The position numbers and the translations under genes were made by a program. From Bacilli bacterium (lineage in GTDB: Bacteria > Bacillota_I > Bacilli_A > RF39 > UBA660): a stretch of DNA of 64,000 nt. The DNA lies in assembly GCA_017527675.1 (NCBI GenBank), contig JAFXPU010000001.1, forward strand, positions 40,033 through 104,032. Direction: 5' to 3'. This document shows, one piece after another, positions 25,577 through 34,159 of the stretch; the first letter of the stretch is position 1, and each line of letters starts with the position of its first letter. The notes under the pieces are model-generated. The model did not search any database and was not told the origin of the DNA. It saw only the letters and a list, made by a program, of their open reading frames with translations.

Positions 25577-26558
25577 TATTATTGATTATCGCAATGTTAT
25601 AAAAGATGATTTAAAAACTAAATTTATGGCTTATCCTTTTATAAGTGAAGATGATATTGAAAATGAATTACAAATGGTTGATAAAAGATTAGAACTAAAA
25701 AGGGAAATGATAATTATTAATGATTCAATATCAACTGAATTATTACAAAATAAACCTGATGAAATGCACATTTTAAAATTAGCTCGTATTGGTGCTTATA
25801 AGCTATCTAGGGCTATGGATATTAATGATACAGTGGAGTTTAAAAAAGAACTAAATTTATTTGTAACTTTAACTGATCATTTTGCTGCCCGCCCACATGC
25901 AAATATTAGTAATATGGATTTAGTATATAAAATATCTGATGTTGATGCAGGTCTTGATTGTACACCACTTTTAAACTATATGACAGCAGATATTAATTTA
26001 TATAATAAAGTTGCTGAACAAGTAAGGAAAGAAGATAATGAAGGTATAATTGATACATTAATAACTGTATTAGAAGATAAAAATGTGCAATTATATGCTT
26101 TAGTTAGAACAGCTACAAGAAATTATTTTCATGATGTTAGTGCTAAGACAGTTGAAACAATGTTAGAAAAAGTAATTAAAACTTATTATGGCGAGTCAAT
26201 GATGTTAGATCATGTACATACTGTTGTTAAAAAAGAATATGAACTAAAAATGGGTAAATATGTACCTGATGCCAAAGAAATTAATGAAGAATATATTGAA
26301 GAAGAAATTAATATACCTAAAAGAGCAATTTCTGAACACGAATATTATGGTTTTTATGCTCATATAGCCGATGAAATTAAAACAATGGATAAACAATACC
26401 ATAAATTTTTAGTTTTAAAATATGATAAGTTAATTGACTTTGATGATGTTAAAAAAATGATGCAATTAGATGATGAAACTGCTAAAAAGTATTATATAGA
26501 TTCTCTAAATTATATAACTGAATTAATAAATAACAAAAAAGATGTTAAAACAAGATAA
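25536..26558 (+). CDS. Unknown partner of the divergent sigma factor
   Basis: 340 residues in a different frame from the sigma gene, overlapping its last 41 bases. The start is well supported by AAAGGAGGT at the right distance inside the upstream gene. The protein is soluble, charged and mostly helical. Its last ~65 residues (YHKFLVLKYDKL.DFDDVKKMMQLDDETAKKYY, broken here for length) vaguely resemble a sigma region 4-like helix-turn-helix. The overlap implies coupled, roughly stoichiometric synthesis, as for anti-sigma or sigma-cofactor pairs. No database family is recognised. Confidence 0.65.
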   Translation: MGSKQKKLEKENNDIIDYRNVIKDDLKTKFMAYPFISEDDIENELQMVDKRLELKREMIIINDSISTELLQNKPDEMHILKLARIGAYKLSRAMDINDTVEFKKELNLFVTLTDHFAARPHANISNMDLVYKISDVDAGLDCTPLLNYMTADINLYNKVAEQVRKEDNEGIIDTLITVLEDKNVQLYALVRTATRNYFHDVSAKTVETMLEKVIKTYYGESMMLDHVHTVVKKEYELKMGKYVPDAKEINEEYIEEEINIPKRAISEHEYYGFYAHIADEIKTMDKQYHKFLVLKYDKLIDFDDVKKMMQLDDETAKKYYIDSLNYITELINNKKDVKTR

Positions 26559-26569
26559 CATCTTTTTTT
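26534..26569. terminator. Bidirectional terminator
   Basis: AGATGTTA / TAACATCT stem flanked by A6 on the left and T7 on the right, serving both the gene ending at 26558 and the convergent PBP gene. Confidence 0.8.
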
Positions 26570-28520
26570 ATTCTTCAATTTTTATTGTGTTAATTAATTC
26601 ATCTTTTTTAATTAAATCAATAGTTGGTTCTGTTCCTTTTAAATAGTAAAAAATAGTACTATTTTTTGTTTCATTAGTTGCAAGAGTACCCGTAATAGGA
26701 TCAACTAATACACCAACAACATTATTAGGTAGGGTATACCATTCATCAGTCTTATCTTGCATATAAGCCTCCGCCATATCTGCCCAGATAAATTTAATAT
26801 TCTTTCCATCAACAACGTTGCTTTTGCGGTTATCATCAAAACCTGACCAAATACCAATAACAATATCTTTATTATAACCAAAGATTAAGTGATCTGTATC
26901 TGTAGTTCCTGTTTTAATAGCATATTTATGAGTAAGTTTACTAGTTATATCATAACAAGTTGGATAAGAATAATCTATAAAATTATAATTAGTAGTACTA
27001 GTTAGTAATTCATTTATAATATAGGCTAGACTTTTATTCAATACAGTTTCAGTTTTATCTTTATTTTCATATAAAACATTACCATTCATATCTTCAACTT
27101 TTTTTATTAATTTACCATTTACTTTATTACCTAAATTAGCAAAAGTTGCATATGCTTGCATCATTTCCAGTAGGGATATTTCTTCACTACCCAAAGCTAA
27201 AGAAGGAATAGGTTCAACTTTAGATTTAATACCAACTCTTTTTAACATATTAACTAAAGTATCTTCACCTAAAAATAAATGAGTTTTAACAGCATAAATA
27301 TTATCTGAATATGAAATAGCTGTAGCCATTGATATTTCTTTATTAGCATAATTATCAGCATAGTTTTTAGGACTATAGGTTTTATCTTCTGAAAAGACAA
27401 ATGTTGTTTTTTCAGATGTAAATGTTGATGATGCTGTAAAGCCATTTTCCAAAGCCGCGTAGTATAAAAAAGGTTTAATTGTTGAACCAACTTGTCTTTT
27501 AGCATTAATAGCTCGATTAAACTCACTTTTATTATAATCACGACCACCTGTTAAAGCAATTATATGTCCGTTATTTGGATCCATCATAATAGCTGCTATT
27601 TCTATTTCAGGATCAAGTTCATTATTAATAATTGCATTAGATAATATTTGTTGAGCATTAGGATCAAGGTAGGTATATATTTTTAAACCACCCGTTTTTA
27701 AAAAAGAATTAGGTATACTTTTAATTGACTTAAGTTCATTTAAAACCGCATCTTGGTAATACATTAATGTATTATCGTTTTTTGATAACTTTCCATAAAA
27801 ATTTAATTTAGTATTATAGGCTATATCCATATCTTGTTCAGTTATATAATCATTTTTAACCATAGCAGCTAAAATAGTTGCTTGTCTTTTTTTTGCTTCA
27901 TCATAATTTAAAATAGGGGATAATTTAGTTGGTGCTTTAGGAATACCTGCTAAAATAGCTGCTTCTGCTAATGTTAAATCTTTAGCTTTTTTATTAAAAT
28001 AGTAATTAGAGGCTTTTTCAATACCATATACACCACCATAATTAATAGTATTTAAATATACTTCTAATATTTCATCTTTGCTATATTGAGTTTCAAGTTC
28101 AATTGTTAACCAGGCTTCTTTTAATTTTCTTTCCCAAGTTTTATCAAATGATAAAAATAAGTTTTTAGCTAATTGTTGAGTTATAGTTGAAGCTCCTTGA
28201 ATGTTATCTTTATTTTTAGCATTTATGTATAAGGATTTAATTATTCTAAGTAAATCAAACCCATGATGTTTATAAAAGTTTTTATCTTCAATAGATAATG
28301 TTGCCTTAATAAGATAAGGTGATATATCATCTAATGTTGTCCAACTATCTGTTGAGGTTTCTAAAATAGTTCCATCTTTATCATAAATATAATATTGATT
28401 TGCAGCCTTAATAGGTAGTTTTGGTCTAGTTTTAGCATATAGGTATAAAGAGGTTATAAATACAATAAAAAATAATGGAATTATTATTATAATTTTTAGT
28501 AGTAATTTCTTTTTTTTCAT
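26568..28520 (-). CDS. Class A penicillin-binding protein (glycosyltransferase/transpeptidase)
   Basis: 650 residues. An N-terminal signal anchor (about residues 8-28) is followed by a GT51 glycosyltransferase domain with catalytic Glu78 in SIEDKNFYKHHG and QGASTITQQLAKNLFL (~108-123). The transpeptidase domain has SxxK at 346-349 (GSTIK), SxN at 405-407 (SDN) and KTG at 536-538. All catalytic motifs are intact, so it should polymerise and crosslink peptidoglycan outside the membrane. It resembles PBP1A/PbpG types; with sigG nearby a sporulation role is possible but unproven. It proves a peptidoglycan wall despite the mollicute-like base composition. Confidence 0.92.
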   Translation of the reverse strand: MKKKKLLLKIIIIIPLFFIVFITSLYLYAKTRPKLPIKAANQYYIYDKDGTILETSTDSWTTLDDISPYLIKATLSIEDKNFYKHHGFDLLRIIKSLYINAKNKDNIQGASTITQQLAKNLFLSFDKTWERKLKEAWLTIELETQYSKDEILEVYLNTINYGGVYGIEKASNYYFNKKAKDLTLAEAAILAGIPKAPTKLSPILNYDEAKKRQATILAAMVKNDYITEQDMDIAYNTKLNFYGKLSKNDNTLMYYQDAVLNELKSIKSIPNSFLKTGGLKIYTYLDPNAQQILSNAIINNELDPEIEIAAIMMDPNNGHIIALTGGRDYNKSEFNRAINAKRQVGSTIKPFLYYAALENGFTASSTFTSEKTTFVFSEDKTYSPKNYADNYANKEISMATAISYSDNIYAVKTHLFLGEDTLVNMLKRVGIKSKVEPIPSLALGSEEISLLEMMQAYATFANLGNKVNGKLIKKVEDMNGNVLYENKDKTETVLNKSLAYIINELLTSTTNYNFIDYSYPTCYDITSKLTHKYAIKTGTTDTDHLIFGYNKDIVIGIWSGFDDNRKSNVVDGKNIKFIWADMAEAYMQDKTDEWYTLPNNVVGVLVDPITGTLATNETKNSTIFYYLKGTEPTIDLIKKDELINTIKIEE

Positions 28521-28589
28521 AGTTCACCTTATTCTAAATATAATATTTATCAAAAAATAGAAAATATGAGTGTAAATTATGAAAAAGTA

Positions 28590-28598
28590 TGCTATAAT
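28590..28598 (+). promoter_or_regulatory. Extended -10 promoter of ywiB-argS-rpoE
   Basis: TGCTATAAT with AGGAG following at 28603; short leader with no T-box or other leader structure before argS. Confidence 0.55.
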
Positions 28599-28617
28599 GT
28601 TTAGGAGTTGATGTATA

Positions 28618-28971
28618 ATGAAAAAAATAGTTAAAACTCAAATAAAAAGTTTAGATAGTATAAATAGTTATGAAAGTAAAGCTATATATCATCAAAATAC
28701 CTTGAAATATAAGGAAGATGACGTAACTGTGGTTATGGAGATTAATGATGATAATATTGTTTTAAAACGACATAATAATGATTTTAATTATACCTTTACT
28801 TTTAATAAAAATAATTCATTTTTAGAATATACATTAAATTTAAATAATTATAAATTTAAAATAGATTTTAAAACTGATGAATTAATTACTAAAGATGATA
28901 AAATATTTATATCTTATACTTTAGAAGATATAAAATATACCTATGAAGTAATAATAAGGGAGGAATTATGA
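28618..28971 (+). CDS. ywiB: DUF1934/YwiB-like beta-barrel protein
   Basis: 117 residues, all-beta by appearance (alternating strands with Asp-Asn turns), fitting the DUF1934 (YwiB) small beta-barrel family. The assignment rests partly on context: in Bacillus ywiB immediately precedes argS and rpoE, exactly as here. The stop overlaps the argS start by 4 bases (ATGA). Function unknown. Confidence 0.7.
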   Translation: MKKIVKTQIKSLDSINSYESKAIYHQNTLKYKEDDVTVVMEINDDNIVLKRHNNDFNYTFTFNKNNSFLEYTLNLNNYKFKIDFKTDELITKDDKIFISYTLEDIKYTYEVIIREEL

Positions 28972-30665
28972 TATTAGATAGTTTAGAAGAGATATTAACA
29001 TCTATTATTAAAAATATTTATGATGTTAATCACATTAATTTAGTATTAACTAATCGCTCTGATTTATGTGATTATCAAATAAATGATGTTTTTAAAATAG
29101 CTAAAGAAAATAAATTAAATCCAATTATTGTTGGTGAGAATATTGAAAAAGCTATTAGAGAATATCCTAATTATGATAAATATTTTAAAAATGTTGAATT
29201 TGTAAAACCAGGTTTTATAAATATTAGTTTATCGGATAATATTTTAAATGAAAATTTAAACTATATGGTTAATAATCCTAAATTTGGTTTAAAGAATTCT
29301 GATCCAAAAGTAACATTCATTTTAGATTATGGTGGACCTAATATAGCAAAACCTCTTCATGTAGGACATTTAAGAACTGCTATTATTGGTGAAGCTATTA
29401 AACGTATTATTAAATATAAGGGTAATGACGTTATAGCAGATGTCCATTTAGGTGACTATGGTTTACAGATAGGTGAAGTTATTTATGCTATTTTAAATGA
29501 TCATAAAAAGGATGAAGAAATAACTTTAGATTATTTAAATGAAGCTTATCCTAGAATGTCAGCTATTTGTAAGGAAAATGAAGATATTAAAAAAGAATGC
29601 GAAGAAATAACTAAAAAAATGCAAGATGGTGATTTAGAATATAATAGATTATGTGATATTATAACTGAAGTATCTTTATCAGATATAAAAGATTTATATA
29701 AAACGTTAGATGTATCATTTGATCTATGGGAATCTGAAAGATCTGCATATAAATATATACCTACTGTTGAAGAAATATTAAATAATAAAGGTTTATTACA
29801 TGAATCAGAAGGAGCAATGGTAATAGATGTTGCTTGTGATACTGATTCAAAAGAAATACCACCAATGATATTTCAAAAATCTAATAAAGCTTATTTATAT
29901 GGGACAACTGATATGGCAACTATCTATGATCGTGAGCAAAAATATCATCCTGATTATATGATTTATGTAACTGATGATAGACAATCTATGCATTTTAAAC
30001 AAGTTTTTAGAGCTTCTCTAAAAGCTGGTATTACAGATACAACATTTGAACATAAAAGTTATGGTACGGTTAATGGACCTGATGGAAAACCATTTAAAAC
30101 TAGGGCTGGTAAAGCTCCATCATTAAGAGAATTATTAAGTGAAACAAAAGATATATTTATTTCAAAAAAAGAAGATAATGTTAATATGTCAGATGATGAT
30201 ATTAATAAAATAGTTAACTCTATAGTTAAATTTGCTGATTTGCAGAATAATATGGCTAATGATTATATTTTTGATATTAATAAATTTGCAAATACATCTG
30301 GTAAAACAGGACCATATATTCTATATACTTATTTAAGAATTAATAAAATAATTAAAGATAAAGATATAGATATGAATATTTTAACTAATGAAATATATAA
30401 TAAATATGAAAGAGATTTAAAACTTAAATTATTAGAATATCAAAATGTTATAGATTCAGCTTTTATGAATAGAATGCCTAATTATATAGCTGATTATTTA
30501 TATGATTTATGTGTATTAGTAAATACCTTTTATCAAAATAATCATATTAATAGTTTAGATGATACTATAAAACAAAATAATTGGATTTATTTATTATCAT
30601 TAACAAATAAATTATTGAAAGAATTGTTAAATTTATTAGCAATTGAAATTCCTACAGAAATGTAG
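28968..30665 (+). CDS. argS: Arginyl-tRNA synthetase
   Basis: 565 residues, class I aminoacyl-tRNA synthetase. The N-terminal Arg-tRNA-specific domain (1-~110) is followed by DYGGPNIAKPLHVGHLRTAI, with the HIGH motif as HVGH at 131-134. GTVNGPDGKPFKTRAG (~360) is in the position of the KMSKS region. A DALR anticodon-binding domain ends the protein (KTGPYILYTYLRI, then helices). It charges tRNA-Arg in the cytoplasm. Length matches bacterial ArgRS. Confidence 0.96.
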   Translation: MILDSLEEILTSIIKNIYDVNHINLVLTNRSDLCDYQINDVFKIAKENKLNPIIVGENIEKAIREYPNYDKYFKNVEFVKPGFINISLSDNILNENLNYMVNNPKFGLKNSDPKVTFILDYGGPNIAKPLHVGHLRTAIIGEAIKRIIKYKGNDVIADVHLGDYGLQIGEVIYAILNDHKKDEEITLDYLNEAYPRMSAICKENEDIKKECEEITKKMQDGDLEYNRLCDIITEVSLSDIKDLYKTLDVSFDLWESERSAYKYIPTVEEILNNKGLLHESEGAMVIDVACDTDSKEIPPMIFQKSNKAYLYGTTDMATIYDREQKYHPDYMIYVTDDRQSMHFKQVFRASLKAGITDTTFEHKSYGTVNGPDGKPFKTRAGKAPSLRELLSETKDIFISKKEDNVNMSDDDINKIVNSIVKFADLQNNMANDYIFDINKFANTSGKTGPYILYTYLRINKIIKDKDIDMNILTNEIYNKYERDLKLKLLEYQNVIDSAFMNRMPNYIADYLYDLCVLVNTFYQNNHINSLDDTIKQNNWIYLLSLTNKLLKELLNLLAIEIPTEM

Positions 30666-30680
30666 TATATGGAGGTTTAT

Positions 30681-31106
30681 ATGAAAATTAAATTAAAAAA
30701 AGAAGAATTAGAAGTATTAACTTATACAGACATTGCTGAAATTATTTTAAATAATAGTAAAAAACCATTAAAAACAGCTGATTTATTTAAAGAAATATGT
30801 GATTTATTAGAATTATCAGAAGAATCATACAAAAATGAAATAGGGGATTTTTATACATCTTTAACAACTGATAAAAGATTTGTCTCTTTAGAAAATGCAT
30901 TATGGGATTTAAGAGATCGTCATGCTATCAATATTGAATTTAGTGAAGATGATGAGGATGAAGAATCTGAAGAAGAGGAAGACATTGAAGAAGAAAAAGA
31001 AGATGAAAATGAATTAGATGAAATTGATGAAGATTTAGATGTTGATGATGATGACATGGATGAATTATCAATTGTATCTGAGGATGAATTAGAAGAAGAA
31101 GAATAG
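30681..31106 (+). CDS. rpoE: RNA polymerase delta subunit
   Basis: 141 residues from ATG 30681, preceded by GGAGG; the ATG at 30669 lies before that site. The N-terminal ~85 residues match the HARE-HTH domain of delta (TYTDIAEIILNN...KTADLFKEICDLL, then DKRFVSLENALWDLRD). The rest is an acidic tail of Asp and Glu, typical of delta, which helps RNA polymerase recycle and displaces nucleic acid. Found in Bacilli and relatives, it supports the taxonomic placement. Confidence 0.95.
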   Translation: MKIKLKKEELEVLTYTDIAEIILNNSKKPLKTADLFKEICDLLELSEESYKNEIGDFYTSLTTDKRFVSLENALWDLRDRHAINIEFSEDDEDEESEEEEDIEEEKEDENELDEIDEDLDVDDDDMDELSIVSEDELEEEE

Positions 31107-31128
31107 TTTAATTAAACTATTTTTTTTT
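31102..31128 (+). terminator. Terminator of the argS-rpoE operon
   Basis: AATAGTTTA / TAAACTATT stem then a T-run, at the rpoE stop codon. Confidence 0.8.
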
Positions 31129-31130
31129 GC

Positions 31131-31164
31131 AAAAAAAAAGAAACGTGAACTTGTTTCTTTTTTT
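31131..31164. terminator. Bidirectional hairpin between rpoE and the PilB-like gene
   Basis: AAAGAAAC / GTTTCTTT arms with A9 before and T7 after; on the minus strand it terminates the PilB-like gene. Confidence 0.75.
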
Positions 31165-33541
31165 AATTGAATAAATTCATTATATCATCATCAGATGCAG
31201 AAGATAAATCATCATCTAATTTACCAGTTTCTTCAAGTTCATCATGATCATTTTTGATTTCTACTGGTTTATTATCATCAGTGTTTAATCCACTTAAATC
31301 TAAATTATTAATATCAATATTATCAGTATTATCAAAAGTATGATCAAATGATATATCATTATTTTCTGCTGGCTTATCATCAAATGTTAATTCATCTAAA
31401 TTTAAATTATTAGAATCATCTAACTTAATATCATCAAAACTTAAGTTATTAGCATCATCTAATTTTAAATCATCCAATTTTAAATCATCCAACTTTAAAT
31501 CATCTGGATTTTTAATATCTTCATCAGTTGCTTTTAATTCACCTAAATCTAAATCATCAAGATTTAAACTATTATCTTCTTTTACATCATCATTTAATTT
31601 AATATCATCAAAGTTAAAATTACTAAAATCAGTTGTATCTTGACTGCTATCAAAATTAAAGTCATCTAATTTATCTAAAGATAATTCATCAAATTCGCTT
31701 GTAGGTTGTTCTTTTATTTCTTCAACTGGTTCTTCTTTAACTTCTTCTTTTTTATCTTTCTTTTTCTTTTTCTTACCAAAGAAGCCAAATATTTTTTGAT
31801 TATCATCATCTTCATCGTTGTCTTCATCAGTTTCATTATTGTCTTCTTTAACTTCTTCAATAGGAGTAACTTCTGGTTCAACTTCAGGAACGATTTCTTC
31901 TTTGGCATCATTATCAGTTATATCATTTAATAAATCATCAGTTTCATTATTGTCTTCTTTAACTTCTTCAATAGGAGTAACTTCTGGTTCAATTTCAGGA
32001 ACGATTTCTTCCTCTTTAGTATCATTATCAGTTATGTCATTTAATAAATTATCAATTGAATCATTATTATCTTCTTTAAGCTCTTCAGCAGGAATAACTT
32101 CTGGTTCAACTTCAGGAATAATTTCTTCTTCTTTAGTATCACTATCAGTTATATCATCTAATAGACTATCAACTGAATAATTATCTTCTATTTTAGTTTT
32201 ATCATCAGCATTATTATCTTCTAATAAACTTTCATCAATCTCAATATTATTAGCAGGTTTAGCTTTAATTTCATCATCGATAATTTGTTCTTCTAAATTA
32301 TCACCTAATGTTTGAGCTGCTTCCATACCCATACGAGCAATAGTAGCATTTTCATTTTCAAGTTCAATTAGTTTTAATAATTCTTCCATTGATGTAATTC
32401 CTTGCTCTACTTTTGATAAACCATCTTGTAGTAGAGAATCAACATCTTCATTATATACTAAATCTCTTAATTCTTCTTTAGATTTATTAGCAGAGATTGC
32501 ATCTCTTATTTGTTGATTAATTAATAATACTTCTTGGATAGCAATACGTCCAGCAAAACCACCATGACAATGTTCACAACCAGCTTTATTTGCTGAATAT
32601 AATTTATCTACGCTATGTCCTAATGAAGCTTCAAATAATTTCTTTTCATATTGGTTTGCTTCTCTTTCAATACGACAATGTGGACATAATCTACGAGCAA
32701 GTCTTTGAGATATAATACCAGATAGGGAAGAGGCAAGTAAATATCTTTCAACATCCATATCAAGTAAACGTTCAATTGTATTTAATGAGTCATTAGTATG
32801 TAGAGTAGATAATACTAAGTGACCTGTAATAGATGCACGAATTGCAATTTTAGCTGTTTCTGTATCACGAATCTCACCAATCATAATAATGTTAGGGTCT
32901 TGTCTTAAAATAGAACGTAGGGCAGTAGCAAAGTCAAGTCCAATTTCACTATTAGCTTGAATTTGGTTAACACCTTCAATATTCATTTCGACTGGGTCTT
33001 CAACAGTAATAATATTAGTTGATTCTTTATTTAATCTTTGTAATACAGCATAAACAGTAGTAGATTTACCAGTACCAGTAGCACCTGTAACTAAAATAAT
33101 TCCATTTGGTTGATTTATCATTTCAATAACTTTTTTATAATTTTTATCACTGAATCCTAAATTTTCAATACCTGCTCCAGATAATGAGTAATCCAAAATA
33201 CGTATAACGATTTTTTCACCCATATTAGTTGGAATAGTTGAAACACGTAGATCAAGACTTGTACCTTGAACTGTTGCTTTAATAGCGCCATCTTGAGGTA
33301 ATCTTGATTCAGTGATATTCATTCCAGCAATAATTTTAATTCTTGTTATTAAATTCTTTTTAATGTCATTTGGAACAAGAGCGTAGTCAATTAATGTACC
33401 ATCAATTCTTATTCTAATTTTCATTACATTTTCGAGTGGATCGAAGTGAATATCACTGGCTCCTCTCTTTGCTGCATCAACCATTATTTCATTTACAGCT
33501 TCCACAATTGGCATCTTATTATAATCAAATGTTTTAAGCAT
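31163..33541 (-). CDS. PilB/GspE-type assembly ATPase with long acidic repeat tail
   Basis: 792 residues. The N2 and RecA-like ATPase domains are complete: Walker A GATGTGKS (153-160), Asp box around TVEDPVE, Walker B IIMIGEIRD (218-226), His box TGHLVLSTLHTND, and a zinc tetracysteine C286PHC289...C322EHC325. The protein begins directly with the N2 domain and lacks the N-terminal MshEN/N1 domain of PilB. From ~400 on, ~390 residues are acidic low complexity: three ~38-residue repeats (LLNDITDNDTKEEEI, PEVEPEVTPIEEVKEDNN), a basic patch GFFGKKKKKKDKK, then many (L)DDLKLDD units. The ATPase powers pilus assembly for the pilins divergent from it; the tail is unique in my experience. Confidence 0.9.
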   Translation of the reverse strand: MLKTFDYNKMPIVEAVNEIMVDAAKRGASDIHFDPLENVMKIRIRIDGTLIDYALVPNDIKKNLITRIKIIAGMNITESRLPQDGAIKATVQGTSLDLRVSTIPTNMGEKIVIRILDYSLSGAGIENLGFSDKNYKKVIEMINQPNGIILVTGATGTGKSTTVYAVLQRLNKESTNIITVEDPVEMNIEGVNQIQANSEIGLDFATALRSILRQDPNIIMIGEIRDTETAKIAIRASITGHLVLSTLHTNDSLNTIERLLDMDVERYLLASSLSGIISQRLARRLCPHCRIEREANQYEKKLFEASLGHSVDKLYSANKAGCEHCHGGFAGRIAIQEVLLINQQIRDAISANKSKEELRDLVYNEDVDSLLQDGLSKVEQGITSMEELLKLIELENENATIARMGMEAAQTLGDNLEEQIIDDEIKAKPANNIEIDESLLEDNNADDKTKIEDNYSVDSLLDDITDSDTKEEEIIPEVEPEVIPAEELKEDNNDSIDNLLNDITDNDTKEEEIVPEIEPEVTPIEEVKEDNNETDDLLNDITDNDAKEEIVPEVEPEVTPIEEVKEDNNETDEDNDEDDDNQKIFGFFGKKKKKKDKKEEVKEEPVEEIKEQPTSEFDELSLDKLDDFNFDSSQDTTDFSNFNFDDIKLNDDVKEDNSLNLDDLDLGELKATDEDIKNPDDLKLDDLKLDDLKLDDANNLSFDDIKLDDSNNLNLDELTFDDKPAENNDISFDHTFDNTDNIDINNLDLSGLNTDDNKPVEIKNDHDELEETGKLDDDLSSASDDDIMNLFN
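31830..32180 (-). repeat. Tandem ~115-bp coding repeats in the PilB-like tail
   Basis: Three tandem imperfect copies of ~38 codons encode the LLxDITDxDxKEE...EDNN units. The second and third copies are highly similar in DNA (e.g. the shared TCAGTTTCATTATTGTCTTC), implying recent duplication and likely length variation between strains. Shorter DDLKLDD repeats follow at about 31440-31500. Confidence 0.7.
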
Positions 33542-33596
33542 AATATGTCAATCCCTTCTTATTCTTTTTCTTCTTTTTATCTTTTAGGACTAGTTT

Positions 33597-33632
33597 TTAT
33601 CCTGGAAATATTATATAATACATTTAGGATAA
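33597..33632. promoter_or_regulatory. Inverted repeat around the pilin-operon -10
   Basis: TTATCCT (33597-33603) and AGGATAA (33626-33632) flank a TATAAT at 33614-33619 in the region between the divergent PilB-like and pilin genes. Possible operator for coordinated control. Seven-base arms in AT-rich DNA can occur by chance. Confidence 0.3.
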
Positions 33633-33657
33633 TTTCAATACTAAAGGGGTGAATTAA

Positions 33658-34158
33658 GTGAAAAAAAATTCCAAAGGATTTATGTTAATTGATACTTTGA
33701 TAGTATCTATAACAGTTTCAGCAATTTTAATATATTTATATTTTCAGTTTGCTAATGTGAATGATTCATACAATAAAGCATTTAAATATAATAATGTTGA
33801 AAGATTGTATGCTGGAGCGGATATAAAAGAAAACATTTTATATAATGGAAAAGATAGTATTTATTCAACAATTAATAGTAATTCGTTTGTTGATTTATCT
33901 GATTGTCCTGCAACATATTATAATAATACTGACTATTGTAATATGTTATATAGTTCCCTTGATATTAAAAAAGTTCTAATTACTAAATCAAATCTAAATG
34001 ATTTAAAAACACTTATGAGCCAAGCTGCTAATGTTAATAATTATGATGAAACACTTCGTGATTTAATTAAAAAGTCACCGGATACATCAGATGGTTACCA
34101 ATTATTTATGGAATTTAATAATGGGGAAGCCGCTGTTGTATGGATAAAGGAGGCTTAA
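33658..34158 (+). CDS. Atypical pilin-like protein
   Basis: 166 residues from a GTG start with AAAGGGGTG upstream. The N-terminus MKKNSKGFMLIDTLIVSITV follows prepilin rules, with cleavage G|F, but mature position 5 is Asp instead of the near-invariant Glu. A hydrophobic helix and a ~130-residue extracellular part follow with two Cys (DCPATYY, DYCNMLY). It is separated by one base from the next pilin and divergent from the assembly ATPase. The Asp suggests a minor pilin, since Glu5 is used for methylation and assembly contacts. Confidence 0.75.
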   Translation: MKKNSKGFMLIDTLIVSITVSAILIYLYFQFANVNDSYNKAFKYNNVERLYAGADIKENILYNGKDSIYSTINSNSFVDLSDCPATYYNNTDYCNMLYSSLDIKKVLITKSNLNDLKTLMSQAANVNNYDETLRDLIKKSPDTSDGYQLFMEFNNGEAAVVWIKEA

Positions 34159-34159
34159 T

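Noticed and set aside
28521..28967. T-box leader for argS
   Set aside because: argS overlaps ywiB and the operon leader is about 15-20 bases, with no antiterminator sequence.
31440..32180. Repetitive DNA that could be taken for a CRISPR or satellite array
   Set aside because: The repeats are in frame within one acidic protein tail, with no constant repeat/unique spacer pattern.
31706..32180. Two plus-strand frames opposite the PilB-like tail
   Set aside because: Phe- and Ser-rich antisense translations of the acidic and basic repeats; no ribosome sites.
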